The position numbers and the translations under genes were made by a program. A stretch of DNA of 64,000 nucleotides from Pyrinomonadaceae bacterium (GTDB taxonomy: Bacteria; Acidobacteriota; Blastocatellia; Pyrinomonadales; Pyrinomonadaceae). The notes under the pieces are model-generated. The model was not told where the DNA came from, did not search any database, and was given only the letters and a program-made list of their open reading frames with translations. Positions 7,825 through 15,956 of this stretch are shown piece after piece (within the stretch, counting starts at the first letter, position 1; every line of letters starts with the position of its first letter). The stretch covers positions 1-64,000 of the forward strand of contig JANQRU010000005.1 in assembly GCA_028284415.1 (NCBI GenBank), given 5' to 3'.

Positions 7825-8253
7825 TTATTCTTCTACTTCAATTATTTCATAGCTCGTCGTTATTTTTGCAGTAGGTCGAACGGTGTATGCAACTGAGCAG
7901 TATTTCGTATCAGAAAGTTCAATCGCGTTAGCGACAGCTTTTTCCGAAATGCTACGTCCTTTAACGATATGGTTAATTTGAAAGCCTATGAATCCACGCG
8001 GATATTCATCCCTGCGGTCGCCGACAATTTCAACCTTGTAATCAACTACATCTTGACGCTTTTTTTGCAGTATTGAGACAACATCAACTGCTGTGCAAGC
8101 TGCAACAGACATCAAGAGAAGTTCAAGAGGTGACGCAGCTGATTTTCTATCTCCTTTTGTATCAATAGCTTGTGAGTGCCCACTCGGTGTAGTTCCAATG
8201 AAAAACTCATCTCCTGCATAATGAATTTTAGCTTTATACTGATTTTCGGACAT
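7825..8253 (-). CDS. OsmC/YhfA family protein
   Basis: 142 residues from ATG at 8253, which has AAAGGAG 6 nt upstream; a longer reading frame to 8319 has no such site and adds 22 non-family residues. Two conserved OsmC-family Cys are present, in AACTAVDVVSIL and TKYCSVAYTVRP. OsmC/Ohr enzymes reduce organic hydroperoxides through this Cys pair in the cytosol; the short, YhfA-like members are less characterised. Probably a stress-protection enzyme. It is a single gene with its own terminator. Confidence 0.85.
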   Translation of the reverse strand: MSENQYKAKIHYAGDEFFIGTTPSGHSQAIDTKGDRKSAASPLELLLMSVAACTAVDVVSILQKKRQDVVDYKVEIVGDRRDEYPRGFIGFQINHIVKGRSISEKAVANAIELSDTKYCSVAYTVRPTAKITTSYEIIEVEE

Positions 8254-8443
8254 AAAAATCTCCTTTGTTTGTAACAATATTTTTCTTAAATTTTGCGTGC
8301 ATTTTAGCATAAGATACAATTAACGAAATTACTTTCGATAATTTTGATAAACTTTTGGCACGTAAAATGCTTCATAGCAATAGTGGCAAACCAACATGTT
8401 TGAATTATCATTAAAAAAGGTTTTTCAAAATTAAGGAGAAAAA

Positions 8444-9625
8444 ATGAGCAAAGTCAGAAAAAGTTTATTTAGTTTTTTAGCGTTTGGGTTAGTATTGAGC
8501 GGTCTTGTTTTTCAAGCCAACGCACAAAGTTCTAATCAATTAGCTGGAACTTATCAGCTTGATGTTTCTAAAAGTGAAGATGTCAGTCAGATTGTTGAAA
8601 GTACAGCCAGAAACAATCAGATTTCAGCATCACAAAAAGAAGAACTGGAAGATAAGCTAGAAGCACCCAACACAATTTCGATCAGCATAAATGGTAACAA
8701 GGTTACGATGTCAAATTCCCTCTCAAGTCCCGTGACATTTACTGCCGACGGGCGAACCCAAAATGCAGGTTCGAGCCGAATCCGAGCTACTCTGCGAGGT
8801 AATGAACTAAGAATATCAAATTTTGGTAATGGTTCTGACCATATGATTACTTTTACATCAATTGAGAATGGTAAAGGCTTACGTGTTACGAGAATGGTCA
8901 CAACCGATTATTTAAATCGCACAGTTTTTGCTGACAGCTATTACAACAAAACCGGAACGACTGTTTCCAGTAATGATACATATTCGGACAACGACGGATA
9001 TTCAAGCAGTGATTCTAAAGATGATGGATATTCTGACACAACAAATTTTCCTGACAACAACAGAAATACTCCGAGAACAACAACCCGAAGCGGTAACTTC
9101 TATGTTCCGAACGGTGCTGTTCTAACAGGAACGCTTGAAAACCAAATTACGACCAAAGCTTCTCAAGATAATGATCGTTTCCGCTTAAGAGTTGATTCTC
9201 CAAATGAGTATAGAGGAGCAGTTATTGAAGGTTATATAACAGGTATTAAGCGTTCAGGAAAAATTTCTGGTAGCTCAAAGCTAACCTTTAATTTTGAAAG
9301 AATCCGCCTGAGAAATGGACAAACTTATGACTTTGCAGGTGTTCTTCAAAGTGTAACTGATGCAAAAGGCAAAACAGTCAAAATAAATAATGAAGGACAA
9401 ATTCAAGGTAAAAGCCAAACCAAGAAAACAGCTAAACGCGGCGGAATCGGAGCAGGTCTCGGAGCTATAATCGGCGGAATCCTTGGTGGCGGAAAAGGAG
9501 CTGTAATCGGAGCAACAATTGGCGGAGGTGCCGGAGCTGGCTCGGTCGCAGTCCAAGATAAAAACGATATAAACCTCGACGAAGGTTCGACAATTTCCGT
9601 TCAATCTACTTCACCAAAAAGATAG
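8444..9625 (+). CDS. exported protein with C-terminal glycine zipper
   Basis: 393 residues. AAGGAG lies 6 nt before the ATG. Residues 1-28 are a signal peptide ending in ANAQS. The next 140 residues are beta-rich with no family recognised, then a Ser/Asp/Tyr/Thr-rich linker (about 178-215), then a domain beginning VPNGAVLTGTLENQITTKAS that resembles TrbI/VirB10-like or surface-antigen barrels. Residues about 333-366 form a glycine zipper (GGIGAGLGAIIGGILGGG and AVIGATIGGGAGAG) of the YMGG/2TM type, which may insert in or associate with membrane. Likely periplasmic or outer-membrane associated; function unknown. A strong terminator follows. Confidence 0.6.
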   Translation: MSKVRKSLFSFLAFGLVLSGLVFQANAQSSNQLAGTYQLDVSKSEDVSQIVESTARNNQISASQKEELEDKLEAPNTISISINGNKVTMSNSLSSPVTFTADGRTQNAGSSRIRATLRGNELRISNFGNGSDHMITFTSIENGKGLRVTRMVTTDYLNRTVFADSYYNKTGTTVSSNDTYSDNDGYSSSDSKDDGYSDTTNFPDNNRNTPRTTTRSGNFYVPNGAVLTGTLENQITTKASQDNDRFRLRVDSPNEYRGAVIEGYITGIKRSGKISGSSKLTFNFERIRLRNGQTYDFAGVLQSVTDAKGKTVKINNEGQIQGKSQTKKTAKRGGIGAGLGAIIGGILGGGKGAVIGATIGGGAGAGSVAVQDKNDINLDEGSTISVQSTSPKR

Positions 9626-9654
9626 AAAAAAACTAAATAGAAAGTTGGCAACTA

Positions 9655-9687
9655 AGGTTCACGAAATCAATCGTGAACCTTTTTTTA
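9655..9687 (+). terminator. terminator after the glycine-zipper gene
   Basis: Perfect 9-bp stem AGGTTCACG / CGTGAACCT, 8-nt loop, then seven T, starting 30 bp after the stop at 9625. Confidence 0.9.
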
Positions 9688-9731
9688 TTTCACCTTTGCA
9701 TCATTGTGTTACTTAAGGTTTAATTCTTTCT

Positions 9732-10532
9732 ATGAAAGAACTGCCAGAGGAAATTGAACAATACCGTGATAAAAAATGGCGACGCGAAGAGACTCTCAAA
9801 ATTGATAAGGCAACAGAAGTAGAGAGATTGGTTGAAGAAATCGGTTTTTGCAATGCTCTGACTGATTCAAGAACTAATCTTCCCAGCGTTTATATTGCCG
9901 TCTGCGGAAGACGGGATGCACATATGCCTCGCAATGTTCAAAAAGACCCTGAATCAAGTTTGAGTTGGGTCTTAAAGGATGAGGTAATGCAACGCGGAAA
10001 AATTTATTATTCAAAACTTGTAAAAGGGCGTGCGATGTTCGTCGCACCCCGCTTGATACCTTATTTCAATGCAATTCACGGTTTCCCGAAATCAAAAGAA
10101 AAAGAAAAGTTATCCACCGATGCGATAAAAGTTTTAAAAGTCCTTAGAAAAGAATGGGAGTCGGCAACAGCCGATTTGCGTGAAGATGCAAAAATTGAAG
10201 AACGTAGAAAATTAACTAAGGCTTTAGAAGACCTGCAAAAATGTATGAAGGTAGTACCTTATGAAGTTTTATACAAACCGAAATTTACATATCTTTGGAC
10301 GTTGGCTGAGGCAAGATTCCCTGATGAATTAGCCAAAAAGATAAAATGCGAAAAAGCAATTGAAGAGCTTGCTAAAGTTTTTCTAGAAATGTGTGGAATG
10401 ACTCTCAAAGGTGATCTGGCAAAAGCAATAGGGGTCACCAGAAAAGAGGCTGGACTTGCCAATCATAAATTGGTTGATGAAGGATTTTCTGAAAGAATCG
10501 AGACAGGCGTTTATAAGCTGAAAAAACTGTGA
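9732..10532 (+). CDS. AlkZ-related winged-helix protein
   Basis: 266 residues, cytosolic. The pattern RTNLPSVYIAVCGRRDAHMPR, then LSWVLKDEVMQRGKIYYSK and a long conserved stretch around LTKALEDLQKCMKVVP and FTYLWTLAEARFP, matches proteins labelled AlkZ-related. These are distant relatives of AlkZ (YcaQ), the DNA glycosylase that unhooks interstrand crosslinks. I do not see the catalytic QxD-type motif of AlkZ, so glycosylase activity is uncertain. A C-terminal helix-turn-helix-like part (GDLAKAIGVTRKEAG) may contact DNA. No ribosome site is evident. The following gene starts 68 bp later. Confidence 0.6.
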   Translation: MKELPEEIEQYRDKKWRREETLKIDKATEVERLVEEIGFCNALTDSRTNLPSVYIAVCGRRDAHMPRNVQKDPESSLSWVLKDEVMQRGKIYYSKLVKGRAMFVAPRLIPYFNAIHGFPKSKEKEKLSTDAIKVLKVLRKEWESATADLREDAKIEERRKLTKALEDLQKCMKVVPYEVLYKPKFTYLWTLAEARFPDELAKKIKCEKAIEELAKVFLEMCGMTLKGDLAKAIGVTRKEAGLANHKLVDEGFSERIETGVYKLKKL

Positions 10533-10600
10533 TTTACAATTTAATTAATCCGAAGCGTTTGATAATATCTAAAATTACGAATTTTCAAGGGGTTAAAAGA

Positions 10601-12994
10601 ATGTTTCGGCTGTCAAATTATTTCGCTTTAATTCTCTGCTTCTCTTTTGCTGTGAGCATTCTCGCTCAGACCTCCGAAGTTCAGAAAACTTCCGACGAAC
10701 AACTTGTCATTCCACCTGAAAAATCTAAACCTATAACTATTCCCAAATTTACAACTGAGCCTAGCATTGATGGCAGAATTGATGATGAGGTTTGGAAAAG
10801 TGCCGCCAAGTTCAAAGATTTTATTCAAACAGAACCTGGGATCAATGTCGCCTCTTCAAAAGAGACAATTGCATACATGGGTTATGACGAAAAGCATTTA
10901 TATATAGCCTTTATGTGCTTTGATGAACCAGATAAGATTCGTGCAACTGTAGCCAAAAGAGATTCTGTCGGAGGTGAAGATAATGTTGCTGTGCTGCTCG
11001 ATACTTTTAATGACCAAAGACGAGCATTTTTTTTGCAATTTAATCCTCTTGGAATCCAAGCTGACGGGATAAGTACAGCTGGCGGGCGTGACATAGACTT
11101 CAGTGTTGATATTGTCATGGAATCGAAAGGTCTGATTCTTGAAAACGGTTGGTCGGTTGAAGTAAAAATCCCTTTCAAATCCTTACGTTATCAAGATGGA
11201 GAAGGAGTTCTTTGGGGAGTTGATTTTATCAGGAGAATTGACCGCTTAAATCGTGAACAAAACAACTGGATTCCGAAAAAACGCGGTGTTTCGGAATTAC
11301 AGCAATTGGGGAAAATAACCGGATTTACGGAAATCAAAACTGAGAGAACCTTGGAAATCATTCCCAGTGTCACGCTATCTGAAACCGGTGAAAGAGTAGA
11401 AGATCAAACCATAGTCCCGGGATTTTCGCGCTTTATAAATCGTCCGGTTGAATCTGATTTAGGTGTTAGTATCAAATATCAGATTACTCCAACCGTAACT
11501 TTAGATGCAGCTATAAATCCTGATTTTGCTGAAGTTGAGGCAGACGCTCCAGTCGTTCGTGCTAATGAACGTTTCCCAATTTTCTTTCCTGAGCGAAGAC
11601 CTTTTTTCTTAGAAGGAATTGATATTTTTCGCTCCCCTCTGCAATTAGTCAACACAAGAAATATCGCTAATCCTGATGTTGCCTTAAAGCTGACAGGTAA
11701 ACTTGGAAAAAATGTTTTCGGAATACTCGGTGCAGTAGATGATTTTCCCGATGATGATGTTAAAGCATTTGCAGGCGTTATGCGTGTGAGAAGAGACATC
11801 GGCGAAAACTCCAACATCGGTTTTTTTGCAACGCAATATCATCGAGGCTCGCAAAGACATAATCATTTAGTTGGATTGGATGGAAAAATCCAGCTTGACC
11901 CTCGAACTGAAATAGATTTTCAACTAGTCGGTACGCATTCAAGACGAGAATTTTATAATCCTGACATTGATGATTCCGAATATCGTACGGGAAATGGTTT
12001 TGCTTATCGTTTAACTTACGATTACACAGGAAGAAACCGTGGTTTGTTTATTGGTGCAGTCGGCAGAAGTCGGGATTTTCGAGCGGATCTGGGTTTTACA
12101 AGAAGAACAAATTCACACGGACTTGATTTTGGCTTTCGTCTCCAGACAGAACCCAAACCTAACAATTTTCTAATTCGCACAACGCTTAGAAACTTTACTG
12201 GCTTAGATATAGATGGAAGCGGGCGTTTGCAGGGCTTTCGCGTCAGCCCACGTCTGGCTTTTGATTTCCAAGATCAACTAGAAATAGATTTTAGCGGTGG
12301 TTTTTCAGTTGAAAAACTCTATGAAGATGAATTTGGAGCGAGACGTAATGATTTTCAAGACGGAGCATTTGTTGGTGAGCCGGAACGCAGTGCAAAACGT
12401 TTCTTTGGCGAAGCTGGGATAGAAAAAAGATTTAACAAACGCATCGAAGTCGAAGCCGAAATTGGCTTTACTACAAATGCATTTGATCTGGATTTTGGAG
12501 CGTCCGAGAGATTTACCAGAGTTAGCCCTACTTATTTGCAATACCTGATTGATTTACAAACCAATCCTAATTTAGATGAGCCAGCCCTTGATCCGGGCAA
12601 AGGTTTTGTTTTGAGATATGAATTAGGAGTTGACTTACAACCAACTGATCCCTTCAACATAAGATTCAGTTATGACCGAAGACGTCTAAGACGAAACGAC
12701 ACAGATCTAGTTGCTTTTGATTCAAATATTTTCTCACTCCGATCAACCTACCAATTTACAAGATTTATTTTTACAAGAACCCGCATAGACTATGAAACCG
12801 TAAACGGAAGCCTAAATAGTCAACTGCTTTTTGGCTGGACGCCAAATCCGGGAACAGCGTTTTACATTGGTTATAATGACAATTCTTTTTACAGAGGATT
12901 TAATGATTTTAGAAATCAATTTGATACCGGATTTAGACGTGATGGAAGGACATTCTTCATTCGTGCTTCATATTTATTTAGAAAAAGTTTTTAG
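10601..12994 (+). CDS. DUF5916 outer-membrane protein with CBM9-like N-terminal domain
   Basis: 797 residues from ATG 10601 (AAGGGG upstream, then a signal peptide ending VSILAQ). A GTG at 10529 that overlaps the previous stop would put 24 extra residues before the signal peptide and is rejected. The N-terminal part (about 40-240) is a family-9 carbohydrate-binding-like sandwich: TEPSIDGRIDDEVWKSAAKF and DNVAVLLDTFNDQRRAFFLQ. The remainder has the DUF5916 signature FPEERRPFFLEG and alternating hydrophobic/aromatic strands up to YLFRKSF, with the C-terminal Phe typical of outer-membrane barrels. Inferred role: surface barrel binding or passing glycans; the substrate is unknown. Confidence 0.8.
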   Translation: MFRLSNYFALILCFSFAVSILAQTSEVQKTSDEQLVIPPEKSKPITIPKFTTEPSIDGRIDDEVWKSAAKFKDFIQTEPGINVASSKETIAYMGYDEKHLYIAFMCFDEPDKIRATVAKRDSVGGEDNVAVLLDTFNDQRRAFFLQFNPLGIQADGISTAGGRDIDFSVDIVMESKGLILENGWSVEVKIPFKSLRYQDGEGVLWGVDFIRRIDRLNREQNNWIPKKRGVSELQQLGKITGFTEIKTERTLEIIPSVTLSETGERVEDQTIVPGFSRFINRPVESDLGVSIKYQITPTVTLDAAINPDFAEVEADAPVVRANERFPIFFPERRPFFLEGIDIFRSPLQLVNTRNIANPDVALKLTGKLGKNVFGILGAVDDFPDDDVKAFAGVMRVRRDIGENSNIGFFATQYHRGSQRHNHLVGLDGKIQLDPRTEIDFQLVGTHSRREFYNPDIDDSEYRTGNGFAYRLTYDYTGRNRGLFIGAVGRSRDFRADLGFTRRTNSHGLDFGFRLQTEPKPNNFLIRTTLRNFTGLDIDGSGRLQGFRVSPRLAFDFQDQLEIDFSGGFSVEKLYEDEFGARRNDFQDGAFVGEPERSAKRFFGEAGIEKRFNKRIEVEAEIGFTTNAFDLDFGASERFTRVSPTYLQYLIDLQTNPNLDEPALDPGKGFVLRYELGVDLQPTDPFNIRFSYDRRRLRRNDTDLVAFDSNIFSLRSTYQFTRFIFTRTRIDYETVNGSLNSQLLFGWTPNPGTAFYIGYNDNSFYRGFNDFRNQFDTGFRRDGRTFFIRASYLFRKSF

Positions 12995-13010
12995 TCCTTA
13001 AGTAAAAAAG

Positions 13011-13050
13011 AAAAAAGCACCAACACATAAAATATGTCGGTGCTTTTTTC
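13011..13050. terminator. bidirectional terminator between convergent genes
   Basis: AAAAAAGCACC ... GGTGCTTTTTT with an inner ACATA/TATGT pairing. It has A-runs on the left and T-runs on the right, so it can end transcription of both the DUF5916 gene (+) and the zinc protease gene (-). Confidence 0.85.
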
Positions 13051-13064
13051 TATTGTTAAGTTAA

Positions 13065-15542
13065 TTATTTACCACTGAGAGCTAAGTTAATGGTTTCAGC
13101 GAGATCAGTATAGTGAACTCTAGCCATTTCATCCTTAGTCTTTCCAGCGGCACGCTGCAAATCCCCTCTCAGTTGAATCAACATATTTCTGCATAATGCT
13201 CTGAAATCTGATGATCGGCGATTATTGATACGAATACCAAACGCAGTCGGAGTTGGACGATTAGTTCTAGGTGCGATTGAAAAAATAAGATGATCCACTG
13301 TCGCACGCTGCAAGTTTCTACGAAATACATCAGGTGTGTCATTTTTACTGTATATTTCAGAAAAGATTCCCTTACGCATATCGTTAAATACATCTACGGA
13401 TGAGTAAACCTGATAACCACCTGCTTCCATATCACTAATGCGTTGGACAACAGAATTGCTTAACATTCTTCTCATCAAAGAACCTTGGGCTCTAGAGATG
13501 CGATTTACAGCCTCTTCCATACCGATTCGCTGAATTATATCTTTTCTAAGCAAAAAGTCTTTTGTATGGAATCCATGCTCTAAAACATAAGCCATTGCTT
13601 CTTTCTGTTTTGCAACAGGAGTCGGACGGAATGTATCTGACCGCGGAAGCCCTGTGACAAGATTGTCTCTTTCGACTCCGCCAACATATGCTCCAACGTG
13701 ACCTAGCTCTCTGGTCATCTGGCTGATCAAAATTCCATAAGCACCTCTTAAACGAGAGAAGTTTTTCCCTTCTTGAGCAGTTGCATTAACAAGCATACCC
13801 GAGATTTTCTCAAGGTTCTTCATTCCATACGTCGTAGCTTTGATCGCATCATCACCAATATCCTCTGTTTGTGCTCTCGGATCACCTCTTCCCGCTGAGC
13901 CAAAACGTAACCGAGGATCATTCATCTGACGCATTGCAATTTTATTTAATTTAGGAACATCTGCACTAACAGGCATTTTATTATCAAATTCCTTGTATCC
14001 CCATTCAATTGCAAAGTGATCATAAGGTCCGACTTTATTTGGAATATATGCCACATTATCGCCAGGCTGAGCGATGTAATTAAAGCGTGCATAATCCATA
14101 ATCGAAGATGACATACCGAATTGCTCAACAAAACTTTGATTACGATAGCTTTCAACAGGATAAGCATTGTTACCGAGCATATTGTGCTGAAGCCCGATCG
14201 AGTGTCCCACTTCGTGAGCAACTACGTATCTAACTAATTGCTGCATCAAGTCATCACTCAGCGGAAGTTTTGCAGCTCTAGGATCAGAAGCTCCGGCTTG
14301 TATGAAATACCAATCTTCCAAAAGAGCTATTACATTGTGGAACATACGAACATCGGCTTCGATAATTTCTCCACTGCGTGGATCGTGTACGTGCGGACCA
14401 AATGCATTTCTTGTTTCCGAAGCCAGCCAACGAATCGTTGCGTAACGTGCGTCCTCCGCATCCCAATTGGGGTCTTCTTCCTTGGTTGGAGCAAGTTTAC
14501 CAATGATTGCGTTTTTAAAACCTGCTTTTTCAAAAGCAGACTGCCACATCTCAATACCTTCGATAGTGGCTTGTTGGTATTTCTTTGGTACACCGCGCCC
14601 AACATACCAAACTATTGGTTTTACAGGTTCGCTCATTGCGGCGTTTGGATTTTTCTTCTCTAGTCGCCAACGTCTGATTGGACGTTTTCTTTCAGCAATG
14701 TTTTGATTAGAACTGAAATCCAAATATGATCCGCTAAAAAATCCAACTCTTTGATCATAATAACGTGGACGCATTGGCTTTTCTGGCAATTGAACCATTG
14801 AGTGATGCAACTCAGCCGTCACAAATCCGGGACTGATTCTGCCACGTAATGCTGGCGGTAAATTCCTCGGTGGTCTCGCTCTGTATGTAGCTAAGACACG
14901 TGTTTCTATATTTTTTGGAAAAGCCTTAACAGATGTAATAAAAACACGTTTTCTGTCAAGAGAAACAGCATTGAGACTTGTTTTGGGACTCAATTCTTCA
15001 ACATCACCTTTGAAGATATTTGTCATATCAACGACGGGTGTTTTGTTTGGTCCAAACGTAACAATGTTAAGTGCTGCAACAATAGCTTCTAAATTAGAAG
15101 CTTGAACAGAAATTTCTTCGGTAGAACCTGGCGTTGCTCTTAGGTTATAAGCAACTTTCCGCATTAAAATTTGATCTTTATAACGCTCAAACTTTACGAC
15201 GTTTCTGTTTGCTTCAAGACCTCCTAGACCTTTACCACTTTCAACTTTTGCAATTTGAACTAACCAAATGAATTCTTTCCCAAATTGCTTTGGATCAAAT
15301 TCATAATAAAGCTTGTCACCTACCTCGTGTGTTGTAAAAACACCTTTTTTAGTAACAGCTTTTTTGGTTATCACATCTTCATATTTCTTAAACTTTGGCT
15401 TTTCTTGTTTTTTTCTTGGACCTACCTTTGGTGGAGTTGGCTTAGCTTGAGGTTTCTTAACCTCTTGAAAAGCCAAAACGCTCGTGCTAGCCACAAATAC
15501 AACAAGACATAAAGCACTACATATTCTTACAAAGTAATTCAT
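13065..15542 (-). CDS. exported zinc-dependent metalloprotease (DUF5117/DUF4953 type)
   Basis: 825 residues from ATG 15542; a TTG five codons upstream is the alternative. A signal peptide (residues 1-25, ending STSVLAF) is followed by a basic Pro/Lys-rich linker and then the DUF5117 region (YDQRVGFFSGSYLDFS). The zinc site HEVGHSIGLQHNM at about residue 440 is the extended HExxHxxxxxH, preceded by RYVVA and followed by the Met-turn-like SSIMDYARFNY. Large exported metalloproteases of this type are common in Acidobacteriota and Bacteroidota; substrates are unknown. Acts in the periplasm or outside. Confidence 0.88.
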   Translation of the reverse strand: MNYFVRICSALCLVVFVASTSVLAFQEVKKPQAKPTPPKVGPRKKQEKPKFKKYEDVITKKAVTKKGVFTTHEVGDKLYYEFDPKQFGKEFIWLVQIAKVESGKGLGGLEANRNVVKFERYKDQILMRKVAYNLRATPGSTEEISVQASNLEAIVAALNIVTFGPNKTPVVDMTNIFKGDVEELSPKTSLNAVSLDRKRVFITSVKAFPKNIETRVLATYRARPPRNLPPALRGRISPGFVTAELHHSMVQLPEKPMRPRYYDQRVGFFSGSYLDFSSNQNIAERKRPIRRWRLEKKNPNAAMSEPVKPIVWYVGRGVPKKYQQATIEGIEMWQSAFEKAGFKNAIIGKLAPTKEEDPNWDAEDARYATIRWLASETRNAFGPHVHDPRSGEIIEADVRMFHNVIALLEDWYFIQAGASDPRAAKLPLSDDLMQQLVRYVVAHEVGHSIGLQHNMLGNNAYPVESYRNQSFVEQFGMSSSIMDYARFNYIAQPGDNVAYIPNKVGPYDHFAIEWGYKEFDNKMPVSADVPKLNKIAMRQMNDPRLRFGSAGRGDPRAQTEDIGDDAIKATTYGMKNLEKISGMLVNATAQEGKNFSRLRGAYGILISQMTRELGHVGAYVGGVERDNLVTGLPRSDTFRPTPVAKQKEAMAYVLEHGFHTKDFLLRKDIIQRIGMEEAVNRISRAQGSLMRRMLSNSVVQRISDMEAGGYQVYSSVDVFNDMRKGIFSEIYSKNDTPDVFRRNLQRATVDHLIFSIAPRTNRPTPTAFGIRINNRRSSDFRALCRNMLIQLRGDLQRAAGKTKDEMARVHYTDLAETINLALSGK

Positions 15543-15557
15543 AATTTTTTGCTTCAA

Positions 15558-15956
15558 TTTTTTTATTCGGGTTTGTTCGGTGAACTAAATGTAGAAATCG
15601 AATTCCTAAACAGATGTTAGAAAAAATGCCAATAAAAAAAATCACTTTCTAAGATGGCTGGCTAATCTGAATATTAAATCGTTTATATTTCTAAATTTAA
15701 TTCGTGTATTTATAGAGAATCTATATTTCTGAATTTTAATACTTTTTTCATTAGTCGGCAATCTTTATTTATTTGTAAATTAAACAGTAGCTTGATTTAT
15801 GTTCATTTTCCTGACAATACTTGCGAATTTAGGTTTGAATAATGGATTGAATTCCAAACGCGAAAATCAAAATAAAAAAGCTAAGTTTTACATAAAAAAA
15901 CCCTCAATAAATTGTAATTTATCGAGGGATAAACCTAACAAATTTTAGTGTTTTTC
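15558..15956. other. intergenic stretch, 0.4 kb
   Basis: AT-rich spacer between two same-direction protease genes. It contains the M16 gene's terminator (15894-15928) and presumably the promoter of the zinc protease. I see no RNA gene, repeat or coding remnant in the rest. Confidence 0.6.
15894..15928 (-). terminator. terminator of the M16 protease gene
   Basis: Stem CCCTCAATAAA / TTTATCGAGGG with one G-T type mismatch, short loop, and seven T on the minus strand, 29 bp after the stop at 15957. Confidence 0.85.

Noticed and set aside
10529..10600. Start of the DUF5916 gene at GTG 10529
   Set aside because: It would place 24 residues before an evident signal peptide; ATG 10601 has AAGGGG upstream.
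14238..14706. Plus-strand open frames inside the zinc protease gene
   Set aside because: They oppose the conserved HEVGH region and have no ribosome sites; the minus frame carries the family motifs.
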